From the NCBI GenBank assembly GCA_038235165.1, contig JBBSUG010000016.1, forward strand, positions 1 through 64,000: 64,000 nucleotides of DNA. Direction: 5' to 3'. The number at the start of each line of letters is the position of its first letter. Position 1 is the first letter of the stretch. Source of the DNA: GCA-002050365 sp038235165. GTDB lineage: Bacteria > Acidobacteriota > Blastocatellia > Pyrinomonadales > Pyrinomonadaceae. A program made the translations under genes and the position numbers. This document shows positions 44,216-53,540 of the stretch, in pieces. Below the pieces are notes generated by a model. It saw nothing but the letters and a program-made list of their open reading frames with translations. It searched no databases and was not told the origin of the DNA.

Positions 44216-45139
44216 TCACGCTTTCGGATGCGCCCGATCATAAACTTCGATTAATTTTTCCATCGAAACGTGCGTATAAATCTGCGTTGTTGAAAGCCGC
44301 GCGTGTCCGAGCAGTTCCTGAATGTCGCGCAAATCCGCGCCGGAATCTAATAAATGCGTGGCGAACGAATGACGCAGCGAATGGGGCGAAATGTCGTGAA
44401 TATCAGCGGTTTGTTTGATGTATTTATCAACCATTCGCCCGACCGAACGGGTCGTAATGCGCGTTCCCTGGTAGTTGAGAAAAACCACCTGCTCGTCGCG
44501 CATCGCGGGCGGACAATTATTGAGAAACGTCGGGCGCGTTTCGTTCAAATAATACATCAGCGAATGCAGCGCGGGTTCGCCGAACGGCAGAATCCGCTGT
44601 TTTTTGCGTTTGCCGGTGACGCGCACCAGTTTTTCACGGAAATCAACATCTTTTAAATTCAAATTGACCAATTCACCGACGCGCATTCCGGTCGCGTATA
44701 AAAACTCTAGAATCGCGCGGTCGCGCTTTCCCAAATCCGTCTCCAAATCCGGCGATTCGATAAAGCGCACTGCATCTTCCATCGAAAGATGATTCGGCAG
44801 TTTGCGCTCGACTTTCGGCGTGGCGACGAGTTTCGCCGGATTTGTTTCCTGAATTCCTTCGCGCACCAAAAATTGAAAAAACGTCCGCAGCGACGCGAGC
44901 TTTCGCGCAATCGAAGTTTTCTTTTTGTTGTCGGCGTGCAGACTCGCCATCCATTCGCGGATCGTCAGATGGTCAATGTCTTTGACCGGAATCTGCTTGC
45001 GCGTCCCGTCAACCTGTGCCGGAGCAATATGTTCGTGAAACTGTCCTAAATCGCTCGAGTAATTCCGCAGAGTATGGGGGCTGACATTTCGTTCGTAGCG
45101 CAGATGTTCGAGAAATTGTTTCAGATATTCTTCAAGCAT
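44216..45139 (-). CDS. xerC: Tyrosine recombinase XerC/XerD
   Basis: 307 residues from the start at 45139 (MLEEYLKQFLEHLRYERNVS). The N-terminal SAM-like domain binds DNA. The catalytic domain shows ATGMRVGELVNL (first Arg), SPHSLRHSFATHLLDSGADL (His-x2-Arg) and QELLGHARLSTTQIYTHVS (His and the nucleophile Tyr). It resolves chromosome dimers at dif, together with a partner recombinase and FtsK (8104). XerC and XerD cannot be told apart here. Repeat DNA with CGTAAATC words lies just upstream. Confidence 0.88.
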   Translation of the reverse strand: MLEEYLKQFLEHLRYERNVSPHTLRNYSSDLGQFHEHIAPAQVDGTRKQIPVKDIDHLTIREWMASLHADNKKKTSIARKLASLRTFFQFLVREGIQETNPAKLVATPKVERKLPNHLSMEDAVRFIESPDLETDLGKRDRAILEFLYATGMRVGELVNLNLKDVDFREKLVRVTGKRKKQRILPFGEPALHSLMYYLNETRPTFLNNCPPAMRDEQVVFLNYQGTRITTRSVGRMVDKYIKQTADIHDISPHSLRHSFATHLLDSGADLRDIQELLGHARLSTTQIYTHVSMEKLIEVYDRAHPKA

Positions 45140-45331
45140 AATTTCTAAATTTCGTAGATCGCGTAAATCTGTAAGATGCGTAAATCGTAAACCGTCAATC
45201 GTCAATAGTCAAAAATATGCAGCTGATTGAAATTATTTATCATTACATTCGTAATTCGTAAATGTCATTTGTTATACTTCACATATAGCGGCGGCATTTG
45301 CCGGAATGTTGAATTACAAGGAGAAAAATTT

Positions 45332-46891
45332 ATGTTAACTGATAAATCGAACAAATCTTCAGTCCAAAATTTGCGCGTTTATGCGATAGTTTTTATTTTC
45401 GCGCTTTTGATTTGCGGAAGCGGTGCGACGCTCGTTCTTGCCCAGACCAATATGAATGTCGCCAAAATCGGCGACGCAAAAATTTCTCCCGAACAACTTT
45501 CCGCTTCGTTCGCCGAAATTGCCAAACAGGTCGAACCCGCCGTCGTCAATATTGACACGAAAGGGAAAATTCCCGAAATCACGCTCAAAAACGACAAACC
45601 TTCGTCGAATGAAGCCAACGATATTATGGAATTTTTCCGCCGTCAACTGCCGCGCCGCCCGTCGTATGCGGTCGGAAGCGGCTTTATCGTTGACAAAAGC
45701 GGTTACATTATGACGAATCTGCACGTCGTTGACGACGCTTCGCGGATCACTGTCCGCTTACAGTCAGGCGCGGAATATCAGGCGAAAATCGTCGGCGCGG
45801 ACGAACCGACCGATCTGGCGATTTTGAAAATCGAAGCGGGACGCGATCTGCCGTTTATCAAGCTCGGCAACTCGGAACAGGCGCGGGTCGGCGATTGGGT
45901 TCTCGCCATCGGTTCGCCGTTCGGTTTGGCGCAAACCGTGACGGCGGGAATTATTTCGCAAACCAAACGTGAAACGCCGCAAGCCAGTCTGTTCCAAAAG
46001 TTTATTCAAACCGACGCGGCGATTAATCGCGGAAATTCCGGCGGTCCGCTCGTCAGTATGAACGGGGAAGTGATCGGCATTAATTCGCAGATTGCCACCT
46101 TGACCGGCGATTATAACGGCATCGGTTTCGCATTGCCATCAAATGAAGCGGCGAATGTTTACCAACAAATCGTGCAAAGCGGAAAGGTTCGGCGCGGCTA
46201 TTTGGGTGTTTATCTCGACTCGGTCAAAGCGGAATTCGCCAAAGTTTACGGTCTCGGCGAAGTGCGCGGCGCAATCGTCACCAGCGTCAGCGACAAACAG
46301 AGTGCCGCCGCCGCCGCCGGTTTGCAGTCGGGCGATATAATTTTAGAATACGATGGCGAAAAAATTTCCGATGCGCCGGACTTAATTCAAAGAGTTGCTT
46401 CGACCACGCCCGACAGAGAAATCAATCTGGTGTTTTTGCGCGAGGTTGGAGATCGGCTCGAACGCAAAACGACTTTGATAAAACCTGCCGAACGTCCGTC
46501 AAACAGCAAAATTTTCGATAACGAAACGCCGGTCAAATTATCAGTTGATGGGCAGAAAAAACCGGCTGAACCGTTCGGACTGACCCTGACGGAATTAACC
46601 CCGCAGATCGCCGCCGTTTATAAAATACAGGGCGAAAAGGGTTTAATTATCAAAAATATCAACCCGGCGAGTTACATCGCCGATGTCAAAAATTCAACCG
46701 GCACGGATTCCGCCCTCAGCGAAGGCGATGTAATCCAGCGCATCAACCGCGTCCCGGCAGCTAATCTGAAATCATTCAGCGATGTCGCCGCCAAACTAAG
46801 AACGGGCGATGCCGTCGTGCTGCATATTCTCAGCTACAGTCCCGGAACGAAAACGACTCAACTGAGAATTGTGCAGTTTACGGTTCAATAA
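45332..46891 (+). CDS. HtrA/DegP family serine protease with two PDZ domains
   Basis: 519 residues from ATG 45332, which has the site AAGGAG; the frame is open upstream but a signal/membrane segment (VYAIVFIFALLICGSGATLVL) follows this ATG. The trypsin-like domain has His in TNLHVVDDA, Asp in PTDLAIL and Ser in RGNSGGPLV. PDZ1 lies at about 285-375 and PDZ2 at about 415-515. It degrades or refolds misfolded envelope proteins. It is a single-gene unit upstream of the aldehyde dehydrogenase. Confidence 0.93.
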   Translation: MLTDKSNKSSVQNLRVYAIVFIFALLICGSGATLVLAQTNMNVAKIGDAKISPEQLSASFAEIAKQVEPAVVNIDTKGKIPEITLKNDKPSSNEANDIMEFFRRQLPRRPSYAVGSGFIVDKSGYIMTNLHVVDDASRITVRLQSGAEYQAKIVGADEPTDLAILKIEAGRDLPFIKLGNSEQARVGDWVLAIGSPFGLAQTVTAGIISQTKRETPQASLFQKFIQTDAAINRGNSGGPLVSMNGEVIGINSQIATLTGDYNGIGFALPSNEAANVYQQIVQSGKVRRGYLGVYLDSVKAEFAKVYGLGEVRGAIVTSVSDKQSAAAAAGLQSGDIILEYDGEKISDAPDLIQRVASTTPDREINLVFLREVGDRLERKTTLIKPAERPSNSKIFDNETPVKLSVDGQKKPAEPFGLTLTELTPQIAAVYKIQGEKGLIIKNINPASYIADVKNSTGTDSALSEGDVIQRINRVPAANLKSFSDVAAKLRTGDAVVLHILSYSPGTKTTQLRIVQFTVQ

Positions 46892-46916
46892 GCACGTCAA
46901 TCTTTATTAATTTCAT

Positions 46917-46985
46917 AATCATAAATCGTAAATCGTGATAAGAGAATTTTTCTTTTTGCGGTTTACGATTTACTATTTACGCATT
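46917..46985. repeat. CGTAAATCGT inverted repeat upstream of the aldehyde dehydrogenase
   Basis: AATCGTAAATCGTGA on the left faces TTTACGATTTACTATTTACG on the right across a T-rich loop. The same words occur at 45150-45212 upstream of xerC. It lies in the leader of the aldehyde dehydrogenase gene, and could be a terminator for the protease gene. Confidence 0.5.
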
Positions 46986-48527
46986 ATGGCAAAAGCAAAA
47001 GAAACAAAAACACAAGCAAAAACAACTAAAAATAAAGTCGAAAAATATCACAACTACATCGGCGGCGAATGGGTAAAATCAGCGTCGGGCGAATATTTCG
47101 ACAATGTAAATCCGGCGGACGCGACGGACATCATCGGGCGTTTTCCAAAATCAACGGCGGAAGATGTTGACAAAGCAGTCGAAGCGGCGAAAAATGCGGC
47201 GACGAAATGGCGCAGAACGCCCGCGCCTAAACGTGCGGAAATTCTTTTCAAGCTCGGCGAGATTTTGCGCGATAACAAAGAGCAGTTCACACGCGAAATG
47301 ACACGCGAAATGGGCAAAGTTTTAAAGGAAGCAGGCGGCGACGTGCAGGAAGCGATTGACTGCACGTATTACGCGGCGGGCGAAGGTCGCCGACTTCACG
47401 GTTACACGACACCGGCGGAAATGCCGAACAAATACGCGATGTGTGAACGGCAGCCGGTCGGACTTTGCGGTCTGATTACGCCGTTTAATTTCCCGATGGC
47501 GATTCCTTCGTGGAAATTGATTCCGGCTTTAGTATGCGGAAATACAGTCGTGATGAAATCGGGCGAAGACGTGCCGCTTTCGACAATAAATCTCGTCAAA
47601 GCGTGCGAAAAAGCTGGAATTCCGAAAGGCGTGATAAACGTCGTCAACGGTTTTTCCGAACCCGGCGAAGCGTTGGTTGCTCACGACGACGTGCGCTTAA
47701 TTTCTTTCACGGGTTCAACCGACACGGGACGCATCATCGCCGAACAATGTGCGCGAGATAATAAGTTGGTTTCGTTAGAAATGGGCGGCAAAAATGCGAT
47801 TATCGTGATGGACGATGCCGACATTGACAACGCCGTCGAAGGTTCGTTGTGGGGCGCGTTCGGAACTTCGGGGCAACGCTGCACGGCTTCTTCGCGGCTT
47901 GTCGTTCACAAAAAAGTTTACAAAAAATTCTGCGAAAAACTCGTTGAAAAAGTCAAACAATTGAAAGTCGGCAACGGTCTTGACGCGAAAACCGAAGTCG
48001 GTCCGGTTATTAACCAAGCGGCGATGGACAAGATTTTAAATTACATCGAAATCGGTCGCAAAGAAGATAAAGCAACACTCGCTTGCGGCGGAAACGCTTT
48101 GACAAAAGGCGATTACAAAAACGGTTATTTCATCGAACCGACCGTTTTCACCGATGTTCAGCCCGGAATGAGAATCGAACAGGAAGAAATCTTCGGTCCC
48201 GTCACCGACGTTATCCCGTTCTCGACGCTCGACGAAGCCATCGAAATTGTCAACGGCGTAAAATACGGCTTGTCGTCGGCGATCTACACGCAAGATGTCA
48301 ACCAAGCATTTTACGCAACACAGGAACTATACACCGGAATCGTTTATGTCAATTCGGCAACCATCGGCGCGGAAGTCCACTTGCCGTTCGGCGGCACAAA
48401 AGGCACGGGCAACGGACACCGCGAAGCCGGAACGCAGGTTCTCGACATTTTCAGCGAATGGAAATCAATCTACGTTGATTATTCGGGCAAACTGCAAAAG
48501 GCGCAGATTGATTTGGTTGAAATTTAA
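46986..48527 (+). CDS. NAD(P)-dependent aldehyde dehydrogenase
   Basis: 513 residues from ATG 46986. The Lys-rich N-terminus is followed by a normal ALDH fold: TPFNFPMAIPSWKLIPALVC, FTGSTDTGR, the base Glu in LEMGGKNAI, and the nucleophile Cys in SGQRCTASSRL. The ending, FGGTKGTGNGHREAGTQVLD, then EWKSIYVDYSG, resembles the ALDH7 or ketoglutarate-semialdehyde type. The substrate is not clear from sequence. The frame is open upstream, but that stretch is repeat DNA. Confidence 0.9.
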   Translation: MAKAKETKTQAKTTKNKVEKYHNYIGGEWVKSASGEYFDNVNPADATDIIGRFPKSTAEDVDKAVEAAKNAATKWRRTPAPKRAEILFKLGEILRDNKEQFTREMTREMGKVLKEAGGDVQEAIDCTYYAAGEGRRLHGYTTPAEMPNKYAMCERQPVGLCGLITPFNFPMAIPSWKLIPALVCGNTVVMKSGEDVPLSTINLVKACEKAGIPKGVINVVNGFSEPGEALVAHDDVRLISFTGSTDTGRIIAEQCARDNKLVSLEMGGKNAIIVMDDADIDNAVEGSLWGAFGTSGQRCTASSRLVVHKKVYKKFCEKLVEKVKQLKVGNGLDAKTEVGPVINQAAMDKILNYIEIGRKEDKATLACGGNALTKGDYKNGYFIEPTVFTDVQPGMRIEQEEIFGPVTDVIPFSTLDEAIEIVNGVKYGLSSAIYTQDVNQAFYATQELYTGIVYVNSATIGAEVHLPFGGTKGTGNGHREAGTQVLDIFSEWKSIYVDYSGKLQKAQIDLVEI

Positions 48528-48530
48528 TCA

Positions 48531-48842
48531 ATGGAAATCTTCGTTTCAAAATCGAAGGTTATAAAAGTGATTTTGTTTGGAACGATAAAGACTTTCGCCG
48601 CGCTGTTTGTTGCGGTGAAAGTCTTTTACATTTTTTTCCTGGCGAACCGGAGCGTTTTAAATTCCCCTTTTGATTTTCAATTTGTTCTGATCATCGCGGG
48701 GTCAATCGCAGTCAGCAGTATCTTTATCTTCGGCATTATCACGATAATTATATTTTCTAGATTGTACGCTTCCGAACTGCAATTGATCATCAACACAAAA
48801 GGCACCAAAGAAAAAAGACTCGTCTTCGGGCTAATTGAATGA
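48531..48842 (+). CDS. Small membrane protein with two to three hydrophobic segments
   Basis: 103 residues starting 3 bases after the aldehyde dehydrogenase stop. Hydrophobic segments are at about 11-35, 50-75 and 60-80, with a charged tail. I recognise no family and its role is unknown. The tight spacing suggests co-transcription with the dehydrogenase. Base composition is not unusual. Confidence 0.6.
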   Translation: MEIFVSKSKVIKVILFGTIKTFAALFVAVKVFYIFFLANRSVLNSPFDFQFVLIIAGSIAVSSIFIFGIITIIIFSRLYASELQLIINTKGTKEKRLVFGLIE

Positions 48843-48887
48843 AATAAAATCGGTCACATCGTTCAAATTGAAAGCATAAGCTCCTAA

Positions 48888-49100
48888 TGGTTGAAACTCG
48901 AACTCAACACGCCGGAGAAATATTATTGCCGATTGACAAAGTTTTTATTATCTTTGCGCCGAGCGAATGGTCAGCAACGAGAGAATAATTTGCGAATTTT
49001 ATTTGCCGATTTAGACACGCCGATTAATCGAGTTTTCGATTTTATCGAAGAAAATGTCAGCAAACTGCTCCTGCTACAAGACATTGCTCCTAGTCCTTAA
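48888..49100 (+). pseudogene. Remnant copy 1 of a short unrecognised gene
   Basis: The frame from a TTG at 48891 reads LKLELNTPEKYYCRLTKFLL and later LRILFADLDTPINRVFDFIE, with no ATG and a stop directly upstream. It is clearly related to the remnant at 50597 (LKLEIDTPEKYQFLLRRTNG). It could still be a short gene, but the missing start suggests a fragment. It lies in the 488-bp gap before the glycine-zipper gene. Confidence 0.5.
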
Positions 49101-49330
49101 AGTAAAATTTACAAAACCGTTGGCAATTTTCAGTGAACCCATCAACCAAACTGTTGGAGATGTTTCATTACTTTGATCAATTGATTCAATATTTTGGCAT
49201 ACTTGTTGCTCTGACAAACTCACATCCGGTGGAAGCATACGGAAATCATACACAAGATTCAGTTTGAAACTTCGATTCAGAAGTTAAGTTATAAAACCCA
49301 TAAATATAAGTAAGGAGAAAATAAATAAAT

Positions 49331-50221
49331 ATGAACAATTCAACAGAACGCAAACCCTTAATCACAGGAATGTTCGCAGACAGAGAAAGTGCCGAAAGAG
49401 CTTATCAATCAGTTGCCAGCCGCGGTTACGGCAATGATGACACAAATGTCATTATGTCGGACGACACACGCAGCAAGTATTACCCCGCCGGTTCAGAGCA
49501 TACTTCGGCTCTGGCTGATAAAACATTGGAAGATGCAGGCGCAGGTGCGGCCATCGGTGGAACATTAGGTGCGATTATCGCCGGCGTTGCCGCTATCGGA
49601 ACCAGCGTTTTAATTCCGGGATTGGGCTTGCTCGTCGCCGGACCGTTAGCAGCCGGACTTGTTGGCGCAGGCGCGGGCGGTTTGACGGGCGGTTTGATCG
49701 GCGCATTGGTCGGACACGGCGTTCCCGACGAACACGCGGCGGAATATGAAGAAGGAATTAAAAACGGCGGCGTGTTTATGGGTGTTCATCCGCGCAATGA
49801 AGAAGACGCAAGTTATTTCCATAACGAATTTAATACACACGGCAAAAGCGTTCACGCGGTCGGAACCGGAGCGGGCGCAGTCGGCGGTGCGGTGACTGGT
49901 GCGGCAATCGGTTCGGTTGTTCCGGTTGTCGGAACTGCAATCGGCGGTGTGGTCGGCGGAATTGTCGGCGGCGCGGCTGGACACAATGCAGCTGAAGCGG
50001 TCAATCCTGAGCCTGGTGACAACCGTGACGGCGACCATACAGTCGGAACCGGCACGGGCGCAGTCGGCGGTGCAATTACCGGCGCAGCAATCGGTTCGGT
50101 TGTTCCGGTTGTCGGCACAGCGGTCGGCGGTGTGGTCGGCGCAGTCGGCGGTGCGGTTGCCGGACACGAAGTTGCCGAGGGAGTGAACCCGGAAGATGAT
50201 AAATTAGTCGAAAATCAGTAA
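49331..50221 (+). CDS. YflT/general-stress-type protein with repeated glycine-zipper domain
   Basis: 296 residues. The first 60 or so residues (KPLITGMFADRESAERAYQS, then VIMSDDTRS) resemble the stress-protein YflT domain. Then come hydrophobic glycine-zipper segments rich in GAxxGG (about 75-135). Two near-copies of a 50-residue unit follow (GTGAGAVGGAVTGAAIGSVV and GTGTGAVGGAITGAAIGSVV), each ending AE-x-VNPE. It has no signal peptide. It probably associates with membranes or forms oligomers under stress; this is inference. It is flanked by two related gene remnants (48888 and 50597). Confidence 0.78.
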   Translation: MNNSTERKPLITGMFADRESAERAYQSVASRGYGNDDTNVIMSDDTRSKYYPAGSEHTSALADKTLEDAGAGAAIGGTLGAIIAGVAAIGTSVLIPGLGLLVAGPLAAGLVGAGAGGLTGGLIGALVGHGVPDEHAAEYEEGIKNGGVFMGVHPRNEEDASYFHNEFNTHGKSVHAVGTGAGAVGGAVTGAAIGSVVPVVGTAIGGVVGGIVGGAAGHNAAEAVNPEPGDNRDGDHTVGTGTGAVGGAITGAAIGSVVPVVGTAVGGVVGAVGGAVAGHEVAEGVNPEDDKLVENQ

Positions 50222-50252
50222 ACAGATGTTTCATCTAATTTTTGAATAAAGC

Positions 50253-50286
50253 GAAAAGGGGAATCTCAAATGAGGTTCCCCTTTTC
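50253..50286 (+). terminator. Rho-independent terminator after the glycine-zipper gene
   Basis: GAAAAGGGGAA pairs with TTCCCCTTTTC around an ATCTCAAATGAGG top. It lies 30 bp after the stop. Other than this and the remnant at 50597, the gap 50222-50790 shows no gene. Confidence 0.8.
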
Positions 50287-50596
50287 TACTTGAACTTTCT
50301 GGTGATCTCAGGTTGTATCAATTTTATAATTGATTCTTCTGTCAGACACGATCCAGCATCAGTGCGATTGAAACGTGTAAGATACGGGAAACCCGATAAC
50401 TGACAAGCGTAAAAGCAACAGCCGGAATGTGAATCAGCGGAGCAGGTACGACAATTATAACTTCAAGATTGTTTGAATATCGAACAGTAAGTAATTATCG
50501 ACAGGGAAAGTGCTGATGGAAAAAAATCGCACCGGATTGATTAAATGAAACGAAATCTGGTAAGTTGTGCAAGTAAAAAGCAAATATGCTCGGTCG

Positions 50597-50785
50597 TTAA
50601 AACTCGAAATTGATACGCCGGAGAAATATCAATTTCTTTTGCGCCGGACGAACGGGCGGAGAGAAAGCAACATTTTGCAAATTAGTCTTGCTGATTTAGA
50701 TACGCCCATCAATGCAACGTGACAGTTTATTAAAGAAAATATTATCGAAATAGAGGCGGCAAAGGGAATGGCTTTGGTGCTGTAA
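50597..50785 (+). pseudogene. Remnant copy 2 of a short unrecognised gene, with internal stop
   Basis: The frame reads LKLEIDTPEKYQFLLRRTNG, ILQISLADLDTPINAT, an in-frame TGA at 50720-50722, then QFIKENIIEIEAAKGMALVL and TAA at 50783. Compared with copy 1 at 48888, the TGA may be a TGG in the ancestor. The TAA is 5 bases before the SIMPL gene. No family is recognised. Confidence 0.55.
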
Positions 50786-50790
50786 AAATT

Positions 50791-51441
50791 ATGTCCGAAA
50801 ATACAAACGAAACCGGAATCTTGAAAATATCCGAAACAGCCGAACGAAATATAAATGCCGTCGCTGCCAAACTGCATCTTGAAATTTCGGGTGAAAACTT
50901 TATTTACGGCAATGCTGCGCTGGAAAAATCCGGCGAGGTTAAATCGCTGGTCGTTGATTTGAAACAAGCCGGTATCGGTGGTGAAAATGTCTCGGTCAAA
51001 GATGTGATGCTGGAGACCGAAACAGGATTTTTTAATAAATCTTCAAAAGGGAATTACAAAATCGTCGTGCGTGTCGAGGACTTGGCGTTGATGCCGAACG
51101 CACTTGGCGCAATTGCAACGCAGAAAAATTGTCGGCTCGTGCGGACGGAATGGATTTTCGACGAAGACGAGGCGCGGCTCGAATTAGCGCGGGAGGCTTT
51201 GGTCAAAGCCAAACGCAAAGCCGACGCGATGACAGAAGCGGTCGGCTATGAGATTAGCGGAATCAAGTCTTGCTTCGATGTTTATCAGGAACTGCCAAAA
51301 CCCGTACCTTTTTCCGAAGATTCTTCGATGGAGCGAGCGAAGAGACAGATGGCGACGGCAGAGATCGGAACGCAGTTTCAAAATGAAAATAAAGTTTCGA
51401 CGCAAGTTTTCGTTGAATTTATTATTGCCAAAAAAGTATAA
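50791..51441 (+). CDS. SIMPL (DUF541) domain protein
   Basis: 216 residues from ATG 50791. A SIMPL domain fills most of it: ISETAERNINAVAAKLHLEI, later LVKAKRKADAMTEAVGYEIS, and a final strand QVFVEFIIAKK. It has no signal peptide, whereas many SIMPL proteins are exported, so a cytoplasmic or unusual location is suggested. Function is unknown; the eukaryotic SIMPL protein binds IRAK kinases, which says nothing about bacteria. Start spacing is 5 bp after the remnant's stop. Confidence 0.8.
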   Translation: MSENTNETGILKISETAERNINAVAAKLHLEISGENFIYGNAALEKSGEVKSLVVDLKQAGIGGENVSVKDVMLETETGFFNKSSKGNYKIVVRVEDLALMPNALGAIATQKNCRLVRTEWIFDEDEARLELAREALVKAKRKADAMTEAVGYEISGIKSCFDVYQELPKPVPFSEDSSMERAKRQMATAEIGTQFQNENKVSTQVFVEFIIAKKV

Positions 51442-51473
51442 AGAAACTTGTCGGCGAAAACTGTATTTATGAT

Positions 51474-51692
51474 TTACTTATGCCGAAACGTAATTCTGCC
51501 TTTGGTTAAATCGTAAGGCGACATTTCGACATCAACGCGGTCGCCGATCAAAACGCGAATCCGGTTGCGGCGCATTCTGCCGGAAATCTGAGCCATCACA
51601 ATATGTTCGGTATCGTGAACCTGCACCTTAAAACTGGCATCGCGCTGTTTATCAATGACGATTCCGCCAATTTCTACTAATTCTTCTTTCAT
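51474..51692 (-). CDS. infA: Translation initiation factor IF-1
   Basis: 72 residues from the start at 51692, normal length. MKEELVEIGGIVIDKQRDAS and VMAQISGRMRRNRIRVLIGD identify the S1-like OB fold. The upstream in-frame ATG at 51728 would add 12 residues that do not belong to IF-1. It binds the A site of the 30S subunit. It is convergent with the SIMPL gene. Confidence 0.96.
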   Translation of the reverse strand: MKEELVEIGGIVIDKQRDASFKVQVHDTEHIVMAQISGRMRRNRIRVLIGDRVDVEMSPYDLTKGRITFRHK

Positions 51693-51728
51693 ATAATTTT
51701 TTTCTCCGGTGTCGCTCAATAGCGACAC

Positions 51729-52319
51729 TCAACTTTTCACGCAATTTTGCGGAATTTCCAAAAAGAAGTATCAAACCGATTTATGCTTCGGAGAAAAAAA
51801 CTGAGTTCTGACGAAGGATCGGTTTCGATGTCTCAAAATTCAAGAGCGACTTCTTTAACTAAAAATAAACCTGCTCTCAAACTAATCTAAAAAAACCGTC
51901 TTTTGACGAGCGCGTCATAAACTTGACGCTTTAAAAGAGAAGGACTTAACCCTTATATGATACCTTATTTCGGCAGATAGTTGCAAAGTGGATTGACCTG
52001 CTGTTGAAATCAAGATTTAATCTTTGCGCGGTTTTAGTTTTCCCGTTTGATAATCATCAGCGTAATGTCGTCGTGCTGCGGAGCGGTTTGGACGAAATCG
52101 TCAATTGCTTCAAAGACTTTGCCGACGATGGTTAAAAGAATACTGGTTGTTGCTCTGGAACAATATGAGCGAAGCTAGGCAAACAAATACTTTGCTATAT
52201 TCAAATATCAACACAAATATTTATTTCTAACCCTGAAAAAACCCAATAGAATTGCGGTAAATAAATGTGCAAATTGCTTGATAAGATGTTAGACTTCAAA
52301 GCGGTTTTCCGAATCTCAT
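51729..52319. other. Intergenic region and left boundary of the island
   Basis: 590 bp. No intact gene is visible. It holds the duplicated 3' end of a SpoIIE phosphatase gene (52034-52130), after which the sequence becomes AT-richer up to the methyltransferase start. The part nearest infA (51729-51950) probably carries its promoter, but I see no clear hexamers. Confidence 0.6.
52034..52130 (-). pseudogene. Truncated 3' end of a SpoIIE phosphatase gene (left direct repeat)
   Basis: The minus strand reads IVGKVFEAIDDFVQTAPQHD and DITLMIIKREN-stop, nearly the same as the C-terminus of the phosphatase gene at 57596 (IVGKVFEAIDNFAQTAPQHD and ITLMIIKRES). The matching DNA spans about 97 bp with six or so differences, three of them changing an amino acid. 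The fragment ends abruptly where the island sequence begins, so it marks the left border. Confidence 0.85.
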
Positions 52320-53540
52320 ATGCAAAATGAATACACTTACATTGACTTATTCGCCGGGTGCGGTGGATTATCTCTGGGTTTACATAATGCCGGGTGGAAA
52401 GGTCTTTTTGCCATTGAGAAAGCCGAAGATGCCTTCAAAACCTTAAAGCACAATCTTATTGAAAAACACAACCACTTTGCTTGGAATGATTGGTTACCGA
52501 AAAAAGAACTCGACATCACAAAAGTAGTTGGCGAATACAGGAGCCAATTAAAATCAATGCGAGGCAGCGTGGATATGGTGACAGGCGGACCACCTTGCCA
52601 AGGTTTTTCTATTGCCGGTCGGCGTAATGAAAGCGACGAACGCAATAAACTTGTCAGGTTTTATATCTATTTTATTAAACTTGTCCAGCCAAAAATAATT
52701 TTCTTCGAGAACGTCAAGGGTTTTACGCTTGGATTCAAAAAGAATGGAGAAAAGGGAAAAGTTTACTCCGATTTTGTAATTGATAAATTAAATAAAGCCG
52801 GTTATCACGTCCACGGTGAGTTAATTAATTTTGCTGATTACGGCATTCCCCAGAAACGAACGAGATTTATCTTGGTTGGAATTAGGAAAGACATTCCAAA
52901 CTCAAGCGAGGAGTTAGCCAAAGAATTTTTCTCCAAATTAAAAGCAAACAAAACGAATTTTCTCGAAAGCAAAAATCTGCCTGTTACTTTAAATCTTGAA
53001 GACGCGATTTCAGATTTACTTAGAACACACGGGACTGGGCAATCGCCGGACACAAAGAGTTTTCAAGCAGGAAAATATTCGGATACAACAAATCCTTATC
53101 AAGTTTTGATGCGCCAAGGTATAAACCAAGAAATTGCTGACAGCCATCGTTTTGTAAATCATAGTGATAAACTAATAGAGCGATTGACCTATATCTTGAA
53201 GAATGCAGAAGGAAACAAGGATATTGGCAGTAAAATGAAAGAGGAACTACAAGTGAAAACACAGGCACTTGTTCTCTTGAAAAAAGATACTCCGTGTAAA
53301 ACACTAACAGCGCATCCCGACGATTTAGTTCATTATTGCGAACCAAGGATTTTAACCGTCCGTGAATACGCTAGAATCCAGAGTTTCCCCGACAGTTTTG
53401 AATTCAGGGGAAAATATACCACCGGCGGTTTGCGCCGGAGAGTTGAAGTTCCTCGATATACTCAAGTTGGAAATGCAATTCCACCTCTTTTCGGTGAACA
53501 AAGTGGGTTGGTAATCAAACAAATACTCAATGGACAGTAG
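52320..53540 (+). CDS. dcm: DNA C5-cytosine methyltransferase
   Basis: 406 residues. Motif I is DLFAGCGGLSLGLHNAGW (9-26), motif IV is GGPPCQGFS with the catalytic C93, motif VI is the FFENVKG stretch with E130-N131-V132, motif VIII is QKRTRFILVG, and motif X is TQVGNAIPPLFG. The variable target region is about 220-340. It methylates C5 of cytosine at a sequence set by that region; I cannot tell the sequence. The ATG follows island AT-rich DNA. Its stop overlaps the next gene's start by 11 bp, so the four genes appear to be one operon. DNA is AT-richer than in flanking genes. Confidence 0.93.
   Translation: MQNEYTYIDLFAGCGGLSLGLHNAGWKGLFAIEKAEDAFKTLKHNLIEKHNHFAWNDWLPKKELDITKVVGEYRSQLKSMRGSVDMVTGGPPCQGFSIAGRRNESDERNKLVRFYIYFIKLVQPKIIFFENVKGFTLGFKKNGEKGKVYSDFVIDKLNKAGYHVHGELINFADYGIPQKRTRFILVGIRKDIPNSSEELAKEFFSKLKANKTNFLESKNLPVTLNLEDAISDLLRTHGTGQSPDTKSFQAGKYSDTTNPYQVLMRQGINQEIADSHRFVNHSDKLIERLTYILKNAEGNKDIGSKMKEELQVKTQALVLLKKDTPCKTLTAHPDDLVHYCEPRILTVREYARIQSFPDSFEFRGKYTTGGLRRRVEVPRYTQVGNAIPPLFGEQSGLVIKQILNGQ

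Noticed and set aside
52031..52140. A CRISPR-like or attachment-site core at the left island border.
   Set aside because: The sequence is the coding end of a phosphatase gene; no spacer array, integrase or tRNA is present to support a specific attachment site.
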